Assembly (NCBI GenBank): GCA_028282485.1
Contig: JANQHU010000351.1
Span: 1-13,373, forward strand
Length of the DNA stretch: 13,373 nucleotides
Direction: 5' to 3'
Source: Bacillota bacterium
GTDB taxonomy: Bacteria; Bacillota; UBA4882; UBA8346
This document shows, piece after piece, positions 1 to 6,427 of the stretch. A program made the translations under genes and the position numbers. How positions within the stretch are numbered: the stretch's first letter is position 1; each line of letters starts with the position of its first letter. The notes beneath the pieces were generated by a model, which was not told where the DNA came from, did not search any database, and worked only from the letters and a program-made list of their open reading frames with translations.

Positions 1-1104
1 CTAGTTTCCACTTATAAAGACGGTGAATTTGCCCTGGGCCCTTTTGAATTAAGCTGTAATCTGCTCCTCGGCGGCCGCACTGGAACTCTCCTGGATGAAT
101 TTTGGCCTAGTTACGAAAAGAAAAGAGTTACTTTAAAAAGTAACCCCGTCACAGTCACCGTTTTGCCTTTACCTAAAGCAGGAAAACCCCAAAACTTTTC
201 CGGTGGAGTTGGTCAATTTCAACTGGATACTAGTGCTTCTTCCCAAAAACCAATTCTCCAAGGTGATCCCCTTAGTATCAAAATAGTAGTCTCCGGCAAA
301 GGAAACTTTGATAGTATTAATGCTCCTTCTTTAAAAAATACTGGCAATTTAAAAGTATATCCGGCGGAACGCAAACAAATAGCTGGGGATAATAAGGTAG
401 TCTTTGAGCAAGTCGTCATCCCTTTAGATCCAAAAATTACTAAAATTGGACCTTATTACTTTTCGTACTTTGATACCAATACCCAGACCTATCAAATTTT
501 AAAATCAAATAATATCAAAATTTCAATTAAACCAGATCCCCACTTTCCAAAACAAGGCACTAGCCAAAACAATGAAAATCAGGCTACAGTTGATGTTTTA
601 GGAAAAGACATTCTCTTTATTAAAGAAACGCCCGGTAATCTAAAATTAAAATCCGACTATATTTACCACCAATTCTGGTTTTGGTTAATTAATCTAATCC
701 CTCTTCTAATTTTACTAGGCCTATTAGTTTATCAACATTATCAAAAACTAATGACTTCGGATACTTCCTGGTCGCGAACTACCCGGGCTAATCAAAATGC
801 TCAAAGAAAACTAAGTAGCGTCAAAAAGCTCTTAAAAGAGGAGCATTATGCTCAAATACCCGAAGAACTGCAACGAATCGTCAAAGAATTTCTAGGAGAA
901 AAATACAAATTAAAGGCCGCCGGAATTACCGGAAGTGTCATTACAAAATTAGAAAAAGAACAACTAGACAAAGAATTATTAACTCTCATCAAACAATTCT
1001 TTGAGCGCTACGACTATTATAGTTTTACCGGTAGCCAAGTTACCGCGACTACGGCCACCGAACTTTTTCAATTAGCAGAAAAAATTTTGACTTCCAAAAA
1101 ATAA
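1..1104 (+). CDS. batD: BatD-like aerotolerance protein (5' end missing)
   Basis: The reading frame is open from base 1 to the TAA at 1102-1104, giving 367 visible residues; the true start lies left of the window. The visible part begins in extracytoplasmic beta-rich BatD-type sequence (the GPFEL segment, then the VTVTVLPLP strand before a second Ig-like repeat with LQGDPLSIKIVVSG). A single membrane helix follows at visible residues about 225-244, and then a charged cytoplasmic tail of about 120 residues. BatD (the 'oxygen tolerance' family) is a membrane protein encoded with VWA-domain BatA/BatB, MoxR ATPase and TPR proteins in Bat operons; its biochemical role is not settled. The TPR/SH3 gene 45 bases downstream supports the assignment. 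An internal TTG at 163 is not a credible start because homologous sequence continues upstream of it. Confidence 0.85.
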   Translation, partial: LVSTYKDGEFALGPFELSCNLLLGGRTGTLLDEFWPSYEKKRVTLKSNPVTVTVLPLPKAGKPQNFSGGVGQFQLDTSASSQKPILQGDPLSIKIVVSGKGNFDSINAPSLKNTGNLKVYPAERKQIAGDNKVVFEQVVIPLDPKITKIGPYYFSYFDTNTQTYQILKSNNIKISIKPDPHFPKQGTSQNNENQATVDVLGKDILFIKETPGNLKLKSDYIYHQFWFWLINLIPLLILLGLLVYQHYQKLMTSDTSWSRTTRANQNAQRKLSSVKKLLKEEHYAQIPEELQRIVKEFLGEKYKLKAAGITGSVITKLEKEQLDKELLTLIKQFFERYDYYSFTGSQVTATTATELFQLAEKILTSKK

Positions 1105-1134
1105 TTTACTAAAAAAACATATTGCCCAATATAC

Positions 1135-1140
1135 AGGAGG
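1135..1140 (+). promoter_or_regulatory. Ribosome binding site of batE
   Basis: A perfect AGGAGG lies 9 bases before the ATG at 1150. It decides between two ATG triplets. The earlier one at 1146 is in another frame and meets a stop after a few codons. Confidence 0.8.
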
Positions 1141-1149
1141 AATTGATGC

Positions 1150-1962
1150 ATGTCGGGAATTGCTAAACCCTCGCTTTTCAATTTAATAACTACTTGGCTG
1201 ATCATTGCCTTATTATTTGTCTTAAGCTCTCTAAGTAGCGCTACTGGGGAAAATTTTGATCCCACAAAAATATTTTATCAGGGGAATGAATTTTACCAAC
1301 AAGGCGATTTTGAAGCTGCTTTGGCCGAATACCAAAAACTGTTAAGTGCTAACTACGCAAGCGGACATCTGTACTTTAACATCGGGAATTGTTTCTTCAA
1401 ATTAGGTCAAAAGGGCCAGGCTATTTTGTACTACGAAAAAGCGAAACTACTCATGCCTCATGATCCTGATTTAAAGATGAACTTGTCTTATCTGCGGCCT
1501 GTCTCAGATGAAAAACTTAAAGTTCCCTGGACTTATCGTTTAATAGAACAGCTTAGTGGTCTAGCTTCCTTGGAAAGCCTAACTATCATTAGTTCCCTGT
1601 TGTTTATCCTGCTTATGGTTTTCTTCATCTTGTTAAAATCTCGCTCTCTACTTTCTCAAGATATCTCTCCGGCAAAACCAACGCAAAGCCTGGTCACTAC
1701 TTTGATTGTCGGAAGCTGTCTGCTCCTAATTAGTCTTTCCTTAACGATAATTACCTGGGGCGCGCGGCAAACCAAACAGGCAATTATCATTAAACCCCGA
1801 GGCTTGGTTCGCTTCGAACCATCTACCCAGGCGACTGTTTATTTTAGCTCCCCAGAAGGCTCCAAGCTCCAAATCACCAGTAAAAAAGACCGTTGGTGGT
1901 TAGTCAAACGGCCTGATGGTAAAAGTGGTTGGATTGATAAAACTAATCTTTCCGAAATATAA
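1150..1962 (+). CDS. batE: BatE-like TPR and SH3 membrane protein
   Basis: 270 residues. A hydrophobic signal or anchor segment lies at 13-30, followed by two TPR-like helical repeats at about 39-106 (YQGNEFYQQGDFEAALAEY, then YFNIGNCFFKLGQKGQAILY). Two membrane helices follow at about 145-162 and 183-203, and a C-terminal bacterial SH3-like domain at about 212-268 has the WWLVKRPDGKSGWI signature. This order is that of BatE proteins, the TPR partner of BatD in aerotolerance loci, presumably with its TPR and SH3 parts outside the cytoplasm. It sits 45 bases after batD on the same strand and is probably co-transcribed with it. No upstream moxR/batA/batB is visible because the window begins inside batD. 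The start is fixed by AGGAGG at 1135-1140. No terminator hairpin is seen after the stop. Confidence 0.82.
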   Translation: MSGIAKPSLFNLITTWLIIALLFVLSSLSSATGENFDPTKIFYQGNEFYQQGDFEAALAEYQKLLSANYASGHLYFNIGNCFFKLGQKGQAILYYEKAKLLMPHDPDLKMNLSYLRPVSDEKLKVPWTYRLIEQLSGLASLESLTIISSLLFILLMVFFILLKSRSLLSQDISPAKPTQSLVTTLIVGSCLLLISLSLTIITWGARQTKQAIIIKPRGLVRFEPSTQATVYFSSPEGSKLQITSKKDRWWLVKRPDGKSGWIDKTNLSEI

Positions 1963-1966
1963 TTTT

Positions 1967-3313
1967 TTATAAATCTTGTGAATTAATTTCTGCATGGATA
2001 ACCAGTTTCTCAGCTCGTTGATAACCAGCAAAAATAATCCGCCCCTCTTTAGTAATTTTAAAATCTAACAAATGACACTTTGGAGAAATCTTTTTACCGT
2101 TGGACATCAGCACCTCTTGATTGTTAGTGGGATCTAAAAAATCTTGAATCTTCAATTTATAAATTACTTTTTTCCCATTAGGAGTAAAGATTAAATCACA
2201 AGGGTATCCTTCCTTAAAGGAGGGAGAAATCGCCTCATTATTTAACATAACAAACCAAAAATTATTTTTTTGGGCTGCAAAAGCTACCTTTTTGCCCTTA
2301 TTACTCAAGACCGGAAACCCGACTTCATCATAAAGATCCGAATATTTTTGCTTGTTTTTCATGACAAACCATTTCCTTTTTTTGGCGGCATAAACATAAT
2401 TCTTCCCGTTTTTACTAAAAGAAAGTTGTTTTTTGATACTCTTTAATTTCGGAGAAATCCCTTGTTTTTCGCGCATCAAATACCAATGAGTCCCATTTTG
2501 AAGGGTATATACTTTTTGGTCTTTAGGCCAATACAAATCCAGATAATTAATATGTCCTTTTTTCTGCAGCAAAGGTTTTGATTCTTCATTATAAACAACG
2601 CTATGATTTCCTTGCCATTTTTTACGATAATTAACACACCAGAAAAAATTAGAATTCCGATCAAAAACCATGGCGCCAATATACGCTTTGGGATCATTTA
2701 AGTTCCCCGGTATCAATATTTTTTTTTCATTTAACATGATATAATTTTTAATTTCCGGTTCTATGGCTACAACTTTATAAGCAATTTTTTTCCCATTGGG
2801 GCTAATTAACAGCCGAGGCCGATATACGGAAAAATCAACCTCACGCAAAACTGCTGCTGAAGAGGCTAATCGCTTTTGGTTATAACCTACATACTTTTTT
2901 TGGGCTTCCGAACTATAGATATAAGCTACCGTTTCCCCGTCCGGGGAAATGGCCATAGTGTAAATTTCCCGAAATTGTGGGGTAATTGCTTGATTACCCC
3001 GCATTACTACCGCTTGGGTCTTACTGTTAATGCCTTTTTCTGGCCTAATCTTACTTGGATTAGGTAAATGGCTTTGACAGACATAAAGAACCTGATCTCC
3101 TTTTTCGGTTAATTTTAATTCTGATACATATTGATAAGGCGATTTGAGCTTTATTTTTTGAATGAACTTATATGTAATATTTACGGAAACATCAACTTGT
3201 TTCTGGTTTTTCCCTTGAACCGTAGTAAAAAAAGTTATGATTACAATTATCAGCCCTAAACCAAAGCGCCTTATTGGGGTGGATCTAAAGCCTGTTCTTA
3301 TTTGGTGCCTCAT
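1967..3313 (-). CDS. Exported or anchored beta-propeller (TolB/PD40-like) protein, function unknown
   Basis: 448 residues. A basic N-terminus and a hydrophobic stretch at about 18-33 form a signal peptide or signal anchor. The rest is beta-strand rich and carries repeated 'S-P-x-G-K-x-(V/I)-A-Y' turns typical of WD40-like/PD40 (TolB-type) propeller blades: SPDGETVAYI at 123-132, SPNGKKIAYK at 171-180, SKNGKNYVYA at 300-309, SNKGKKVAFA at 337-346, TPNGKKVIYK at 377-386 and TKEGRIIFAG at 421-430. They alternate with W-(F/Y)-x-M strands (HWYLM, KWFVM, FWFVM). No catalytic motif is visible, so a ligand- or protein-binding scaffold outside the cytoplasm is the most that can be inferred. The ATG at 3313 has GGAGG at 3327-3331, 13 bases away, which is a long spacing. 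An in-frame stop lies just upstream and no other start is near. The gene is convergent with batE, with 4 bases between the stops. Confidence 0.7.
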   Translation of the reverse strand: MRHQIRTGFRSTPIRRFGLGLIIVIITFFTTVQGKNQKQVDVSVNITYKFIQKIKLKSPYQYVSELKLTEKGDQVLYVCQSHLPNPSKIRPEKGINSKTQAVVMRGNQAITPQFREIYTMAISPDGETVAYIYSSEAQKKYVGYNQKRLASSAAVLREVDFSVYRPRLLISPNGKKIAYKVVAIEPEIKNYIMLNEKKILIPGNLNDPKAYIGAMVFDRNSNFFWCVNYRKKWQGNHSVVYNEESKPLLQKKGHINYLDLYWPKDQKVYTLQNGTHWYLMREKQGISPKLKSIKKQLSFSKNGKNYVYAAKKRKWFVMKNKQKYSDLYDEVGFPVLSNKGKKVAFAAQKNNFWFVMLNNEAISPSFKEGYPCDLIFTPNGKKVIYKLKIQDFLDPTNNQEVLMSNGKKISPKCHLLDFKITKEGRIIFAGYQRAEKLVIHAEINSQDL

Positions 3314-3531
3314 TGTTACTAATCAGCCTCCGTCAAATGTTATTTCCAGATTATTCTGTATATACTATACTGCATTTTTCTGTTACTTCCTTCCTCGAAT
3401 TTAAAAAGTATGACAATTCTTGATATAAAAAAGTACCTTTGGGGAACAATCATCATAGGACTGCCGTCTATAAAACAAATCAAAAAAACAGAGGTTAAAG
3501 ACCCTGAATTTTATGAGGAGGAACTAGCAAA
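3314..3531. other. Divergent intergenic region
   Basis: 218 bases separate the divergent propeller gene (-) and the small His/Arg-rich secreted protein gene (+). It holds an ECF-like promoter for the plus-strand gene (3441-3470). On the minus strand a TATACA -10-like hexamer at 3357-3362 lacks a recognisable -35. No RNA gene or repeat was seen. Confidence 0.5.
3441..3470 (+). promoter_or_regulatory. Candidate ECF-sigma type promoter
   Basis: GGGGAAC at 3441-3447 and CGTCTA at 3465-3470 are separated by 17 bases. This resembles the AAC...CGTC pattern of promoters read by extracytoplasmic-function sigma factors, for example the Bacillus SigW/SigM group, where about 16-17 bases is usual. It lies about 60 bases upstream of the start of a secreted protein, and no better sigma70 promoter is visible. 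No sigma factor gene lies in the window. This is inference from motif resemblance only. Confidence 0.35.
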
Positions 3532-4086
3532 ATGAAAAAATTAATGTCCGCTATCTTGTGTACCGGGTTACTAATCACTATTTCCCTTGGCACCTTGGCC
3601 CATGGCAAGGACCACGATCGTGGTTATGAGAAACACCGCCATCGAGAAAAACACTATAACCATCACTATCAAAAAAAGAAAAAACATTACGTTTCCAGAA
3701 GAGAAACTCGCCGGGTTTTACGTCGCACTTCTAGAATTTTAAGAAAAATTCAATACTACGGGCGGCGGGGCGCTTATTCCCGGAGATTAGGTCTGGCCCT
3801 TCGCCATCAGTTCCATGCCAAAAAGCTTTATCATCGGGGTAAATACGAAAGAGCAATTAAACATTCGTTACGGGCCCGCCGCATTGCCAAATACATAATT
3901 AAAAGAAATCAAGAACGCCGTTATTGGCGAAAAAAAATGCGCCGCTTAGAAAGAGATTTAGACCATCATGATTATTACCGTCACCGCTATATTGATAGGG
4001 ATGATGATGATGACTTGGATTTCGATATCTCTTATATCAAAATTAATGATGATTCTTCTCTAAAATTTCGCATTAGCCTGGATTAA
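3532..4086 (+). CDS. Small secreted protein rich in His, Arg and Asp, function unknown
   Basis: 184 residues. A signal peptide is clear (MKK, hydrophobic core 5-22, likely cleavage after TLA at 23). The mature part begins with a His/Lys/Arg-rich stretch (about 24-52, with HRHREKHYNHHY). It continues with a very basic helical region at about 53-145, where KYERAIKHSLRARRIAKYI resembles a TPR-like helix pair. The tail is acidic: HHDYYRHRYIDRDDDDDLDFD at about 145-165 and then a short strand-like end. Clustered His and Asp could bind metal ions, and the basic middle could bind anionic envelope polymers; both are inferences. I recognise no family. The start has AGGAGG at 3516-3521, 10 bases away. 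The gene stands alone, with an ECF-like promoter before it and a strong terminator behind it, which fits an envelope-stress gene. Confidence 0.72.
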   Translation: MKKLMSAILCTGLLITISLGTLAHGKDHDRGYEKHRHREKHYNHHYQKKKKHYVSRRETRRVLRRTSRILRKIQYYGRRGAYSRRLGLALRHQFHAKKLYHRGKYERAIKHSLRARRIAKYIIKRNQERRYWRKKMRRLERDLDHHDYYRHRYIDRDDDDDLDFDISYIKINDDSSLKFRISLD

Positions 4087-4104
4087 GCATTAAAATATAG
4101 TTAG

Positions 4105-4146
4105 AAAAAAACTACAGTTGATTAGAGTTTAAACTGTAGTTTTTTT
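4105..4146. terminator. Bidirectional Rho-independent terminator
   Basis: ACTACAGTT (4111-4119) pairs with AACTGTAGT (4132-4140) across a 12-base loop. The stem is extended by A6 at 4105-4110 pairing with T6 at 4141-4146. The U-tract lies on either strand, so it can end both the small secreted-protein gene (+) and the convergent AAA/DUF1703 gene (-). The stop codon of the minus-strand gene (4145-4147) lies in the T-tract. Confidence 0.88.
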
Positions 4147-5683
4147 ATTTATTCCGATCCCAAACTTCACTTACCACCTGAATCTGCTTTTCCCGAAAAC
4201 CTCCTACACCTAACAGGATTAACTGGGCCTCATCTCCCAGATATTTCTCATGATACCGTTTCTTTTTAATTTGGTCTAAAGCCGCCTCAGCTTTATCTAG
4301 TTTAAACTCAATAATATAAATTACCTCTTCTAGCTTTAACACCGCATCGATCCGACCTTTGTCGGTTTGCTCTTCTAAGGTTATTTGGGCCCCGAGCAAA
4401 GCTAATATTAAATACGCCAAAGAATGGTAATAGCTCTCATGATCCAAGTGTAATTGGGCCGGGATTCCGGCGAACAAAGCAACTAGAGCAGTTTCAAATT
4501 TTTGCAGATCTCTCCTTTTCAAAAAAGCCAACATCTTTTTATATACCGGAGCCACTTCTAAAGCTGCCAAACCGCTAAAATCAGCTAACAAGTGGGTCAA
4601 AAAAGACTCTCTTACTTCGTAATTAGGATAACTAAATTCATATAACTCATCTTCTTCTTTTTTAATGGTTAAATAACCAGTTTGAAAGAGTAAAGCTGCC
4701 GGGTGGAGTTTTTCCAAATCAAAAGAATCAAAAATAGCCGCCCCTGCTAAATAACCCTCAAAATCTCTCACTTCAATCCTTTGTTCTCTGATCAACTTAA
4801 TTAAAAAAGCCGGGGTAGCTGTTTGGAACCAGTAATTTTTAAATTCTTTACTATCAAATAAATTTAAAATCGCAAAAGGGTTATAAATAGTCAGTTGACC
4901 ACCCCACTTATAACCATTATACCATTTTTTTATTTTTTGCAGTAATTGCGGTCGCTCCCAATTAGTTTTTCGGGAGAGGATTTGAAGATAATCTGCAAAA
5001 TAAGCTTCCAATTCTGCCTGGGTGTAACCGCAAAGGCTGGTATATTCTTCTCTGAGGGTAATATCTTTCAAATTATTTAACTTGGAAAAAATCGAGACCT
5101 TCGAGAATCTAGAAACCCCGGTGATAAACACAAATTTCGTATAGGCATCAACAGCTTTAATCACTTCATAGAAACTAGCTAAAATCTCTTTGTTTTCCTT
5201 AGCTTTGGCAAAATTTTCAATATTGTCAATGATCGGTTTGTCATATTCATCAATTAAAATTACTACTTTACCATATTTTTGATAAATTTTCTCCACCAAA
5301 TCTACCAACTTTTGTTTATTACCAATCTCATCAAGTACTAAACCATAATCCTTAGCAGATTTATCTAAATAATAACTCAAACTCTTTTCAAACTCTACTC
5401 TTCCTTTGGAATTTTCGATAATACTAAAATCAAGGTGAATTATGGGATGCTTCTCCCAATTAATTTGATCATAGATCCATAATCCTTGAAACAAGGCTTG
5501 ATTACCTGAAAATATTTCTTTCAGAGTAGAAATTAATAGACTTTTTCCAAAGCGCCGCGGTCGGGAAAGGAAATAATATTTTCCTTGGATCAATTCATAA
5601 ATATGTTTGGTTTTATCTATATAAATATATCCTTCTTGGATCAACTCACTAAAAGTTTGAATTCCAATTGGTAATTTTTTAAT
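4145..5683 (-). CDS. AAA-ATPase-like / PD-(D/E)XK (DUF1703) protein with probable ATT start
   Basis: 512 residues when read from ATT. The N-terminus IKKLPIGIQTFSEL then EGYIYIDKT is the usual beginning of the AAA-ATPase-like (PF09820) plus PDDEXK_9/DUF1703 (PF08011) family, where the first residue is normally Met. Motifs: Walker A-like RPRRFGKS at 41-48, Walker B VVILIDEYD at 140-148, sensor-like FVFITGVSRFS at 184-194, WYNGY at 254-258 and YNPF at 267-270. The C-terminal nuclease fold has RID with Asp446 and EFK with Glu460 and Lys462, so the acidic/lysine core is intact. The physiological role of the family is not established; it is abundant and often multi-copy. A second member lies at 11996-13373. 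The in-frame TTG at 5644 has no ribosome binding site and would remove the conserved N-terminus. AGGAG sits 10 bases before the ATT, and an in-frame TGA lies at 5690-5692, so no longer ORF exists. Confidence 0.8.
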   Translation of the reverse strand: MKKLPIGIQTFSELIQEGYIYIDKTKHIYELIQGKYYFLSRPRRFGKSLLISTLKEIFSGNQALFQGLWIYDQINWEKHPIIHLDFSIIENSKGRVEFEKSLSYYLDKSAKDYGLVLDEIGNKQKLVDLVEKIYQKYGKVVILIDEYDKPIIDNIENFAKAKENKEILASFYEVIKAVDAYTKFVFITGVSRFSKVSIFSKLNNLKDITLREEYTSLCGYTQAELEAYFADYLQILSRKTNWERPQLLQKIKKWYNGYKWGGQLTIYNPFAILNLFDSKEFKNYWFQTATPAFLIKLIREQRIEVRDFEGYLAGAAIFDSFDLEKLHPAALLFQTGYLTIKKEEDELYEFSYPNYEVRESFLTHLLADFSGLAALEVAPVYKKMLAFLKRRDLQKFETALVALFAGIPAQLHLDHESYYHSLAYLILALLGAQITLEEQTDKGRIDAVLKLEEVIYIIEFKLDKAEAALDQIKKKRYHEKYLGDEAQLILLGVGGFREKQIQVVSEVWDRNK

Positions 5684-5693
5684 GGCACTTCAA

Positions 5694-5699
5694 CTCCTC
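5694..5699 (-). promoter_or_regulatory. Ribosome binding site that points to an ATT start
   Basis: The minus strand reads GAGGAG here, 10 bases before the ATT at 5683-5681. No ATG, GTG or TTG lies in frame between the upstream TGA (5690-5692) and the TTG at 5644, which is about 50 bases from this site. The site therefore supports initiation at ATT. Confidence 0.6.
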
Positions 5700-5728
5700 T
5701 TCCGGACCCTTTATCATAAGTTGTTTCT

Positions 5729-5734
5729 ATTATA
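5729..5734 (-). promoter_or_regulatory. Candidate -10 element of the AAA/DUF1703 gene
   Basis: The minus strand reads TATAAT here, about 45 bases before the ATT start, leaving room for a leader carrying the GAGGAG site. No good -35 hexamer lies at 16-18 bases, so the promoter is weak or needs an activator. Confidence 0.4.
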
Positions 5735-5766
5735 CCGAAAAACATCCTTGAATAAAAGGGATTTCC

Positions 5767-5797
5767 AAAAAAATAAACTATGCAAAGTTGCATAGTT
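5767..5797 (-). terminator. Rho-independent terminator of the small repeat-protein gene
   Basis: On the minus strand a perfect inverted repeat, AACTATGCAA-CT-TTGCATAGTT (5797-5776), is followed directly by TATTTTTTT. It begins 48 bases after the stop of the gene at 5845-6234. The 2-base centre opens to a 4-base loop with a 9-bp stem. The T-tract on one side only argues for a terminator rather than an operator. Confidence 0.75.
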
Positions 5798-5844
5798 CTA
5801 AGTGACTTTAAGGCAAAGGAAAGGGCAAGTATTTTTTTTGCATC

Positions 5845-6234
5845 TTACTTTTGACAAGCAAATTTTTCTTTTAACTCATCTATAGTTAGTCCTTTTAGTT
5901 CGGCAATTTTGGCCAGTTTTGCTTCACTAGGACAACCTTTTTTTCCGGTTCTTACTTTATCGCCGCATTGGGGCCGATTTTGTTTCAGTTCCTCCACAGT
6001 GATTCCTTTTTGTGCGGCGATATTTTTCAAACACGCTTCCCTTTTAGCTTGAAGTTCGGCCAGAGTCATTCCCTTTTGTTCGGCAATTTTTGTTAAATTG
6101 GTCCGTTTACCGGGCTTAACTCCTTCTTTTGGAGAACCACCTTTGGAGCCGGCTCCAAAGGTGGGAAGTGCCATTGCCACCGCCATAGTTCCTGTTAAAA
6201 TCGCTGTAATCACCTTATTTTTGTTAAATTTCAT
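5845..6234 (-). CDS. Small secreted protein with three helical repeats and four cysteines
   Basis: 129 residues. The signal peptide is clear (basic MKFNKNK, hydrophobic 8-23, likely cleavage near 27-28). The mature protein holds three copies of a 17-residue unit with pattern (K/A)-I-A-x-x-K-G-(M/I/L)-T-x-x-E-L at 48-64, 70-86 and 108-124 (TKIAEQKGMTLAELQAK, KNIAAQKGITVEELKQN, AKIAELKGLTIDELKEK). Four Cys at 68, 90, 101 and 127 could form disulfides or bind metal. I do not recognise a named family with confidence. Short secreted proteins with such helix-turn-helix-like repeats occur in clostridia. AGGAGG (6245-6250 on the complement) is 10 bases from the ATG. The gene is divergent from a two-component system, which makes it a candidate target or signal partner, like accessory periplasmic proteins next to sensor kinases; this is inference. 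It ends in its own terminator. Confidence 0.72.
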   Translation of the reverse strand: MKFNKNKVITAILTGTMAVAMALPTFGAGSKGGSPKEGVKPGKRTNLTKIAEQKGMTLAELQAKREACLKNIAAQKGITVEELKQNRPQCGDKVRTGKKGCPSEAKLAKIAELKGLTIDELKEKFACQK

Positions 6235-6327
6235 CTTTAAAACTCCTCCTTTAAATTTTTAATTTAATTGGTGTGCCCTTTCCTCTTACACTTTACTACA
6301 ATCAGCCCTCCTAATTCTCCGCGAAAC

Positions 6328-6349
6328 TGTGGCAGAATTGCGGCAAGAT
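6328..6349 (+). promoter_or_regulatory. Candidate response-regulator site, two 11-bp direct repeats
   Basis: Two adjacent 11-mers, TGTGGCAGAAT (6328-6338) and TGCGGCAAGAT (6339-6349), match at 8 of 11 positions. Direct repeats at 11-bp pitch are the usual site format of OmpR/PhoB-type regulators. The site lies between the divergent small secreted-protein gene and the response regulator, 30 bases upstream of a TATAAA. It shares GCAGAATT-N3-GCAA with the site in the aguA promoter. Confidence 0.45.
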
Positions 6350-6378
6350 CTTAACTCTTTGATCTCGAGCTGAAAATG

Positions 6379-6384
6379 TATAAA
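6379..6384 (+). promoter_or_regulatory. Candidate -10 element of the two-component operon
   Basis: TATAAA preceded by TG lies about 44 bases before the response regulator start. The -35 region is poor (CTTTGA at 6357-6362 with a 16-base spacer), as expected for a promoter that needs an activator bound just upstream. Confidence 0.35.
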
Positions 6385-6413
6385 CCAAGCGGCTTTGCTT
6401 CAGACTAAATAAT

Positions 6414-6420
6414 AGGTGAT
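6414..6420 (+). promoter_or_regulatory. Ribosome binding site deciding the response regulator start
   Basis: AGGTGAT lies 7 bases before the ATG at 6428. The in-frame GTG at 6416 is part of this binding site, so it is unlikely to be the start. Confidence 0.65.
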
Positions 6421-6427
6421 TAATCAA

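Noticed and set aside
71..78. GCGGCCGC, a NotI site that might indicate cloning vector
   Set aside because: It lies in an open batD frame with normal protein sequence on both sides, so it is chance.
163..165. TTG as start of batD
   Set aside because: BatD-type sequence continues in frame to base 1, so the gene begins outside the window.
2476..2697. Minus-strand ORF inside the propeller gene, and similar short ORFs opposite the agu genes
   Set aside because: They are shadows of longer genes with recognisable protein features, and they lack ribosome binding sites and domain signals.
5642..5644. TTG as start of the AAA/DUF1703 gene
   Set aside because: It has no ribosome binding site and would cut off the conserved KLPIGIQTFSEL beginning, which is intact upstream in the same frame.
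5776..5797. 22-bp perfect palindrome as an operator
   Set aside because: A T-tract follows it on the minus strand, 48 bases after a stop codon, so a terminator explains it better.
6416..6418. GTG as start of the response regulator
   Set aside because: It lies inside the AGGTGAT ribosome binding site that serves the ATG at 6428.
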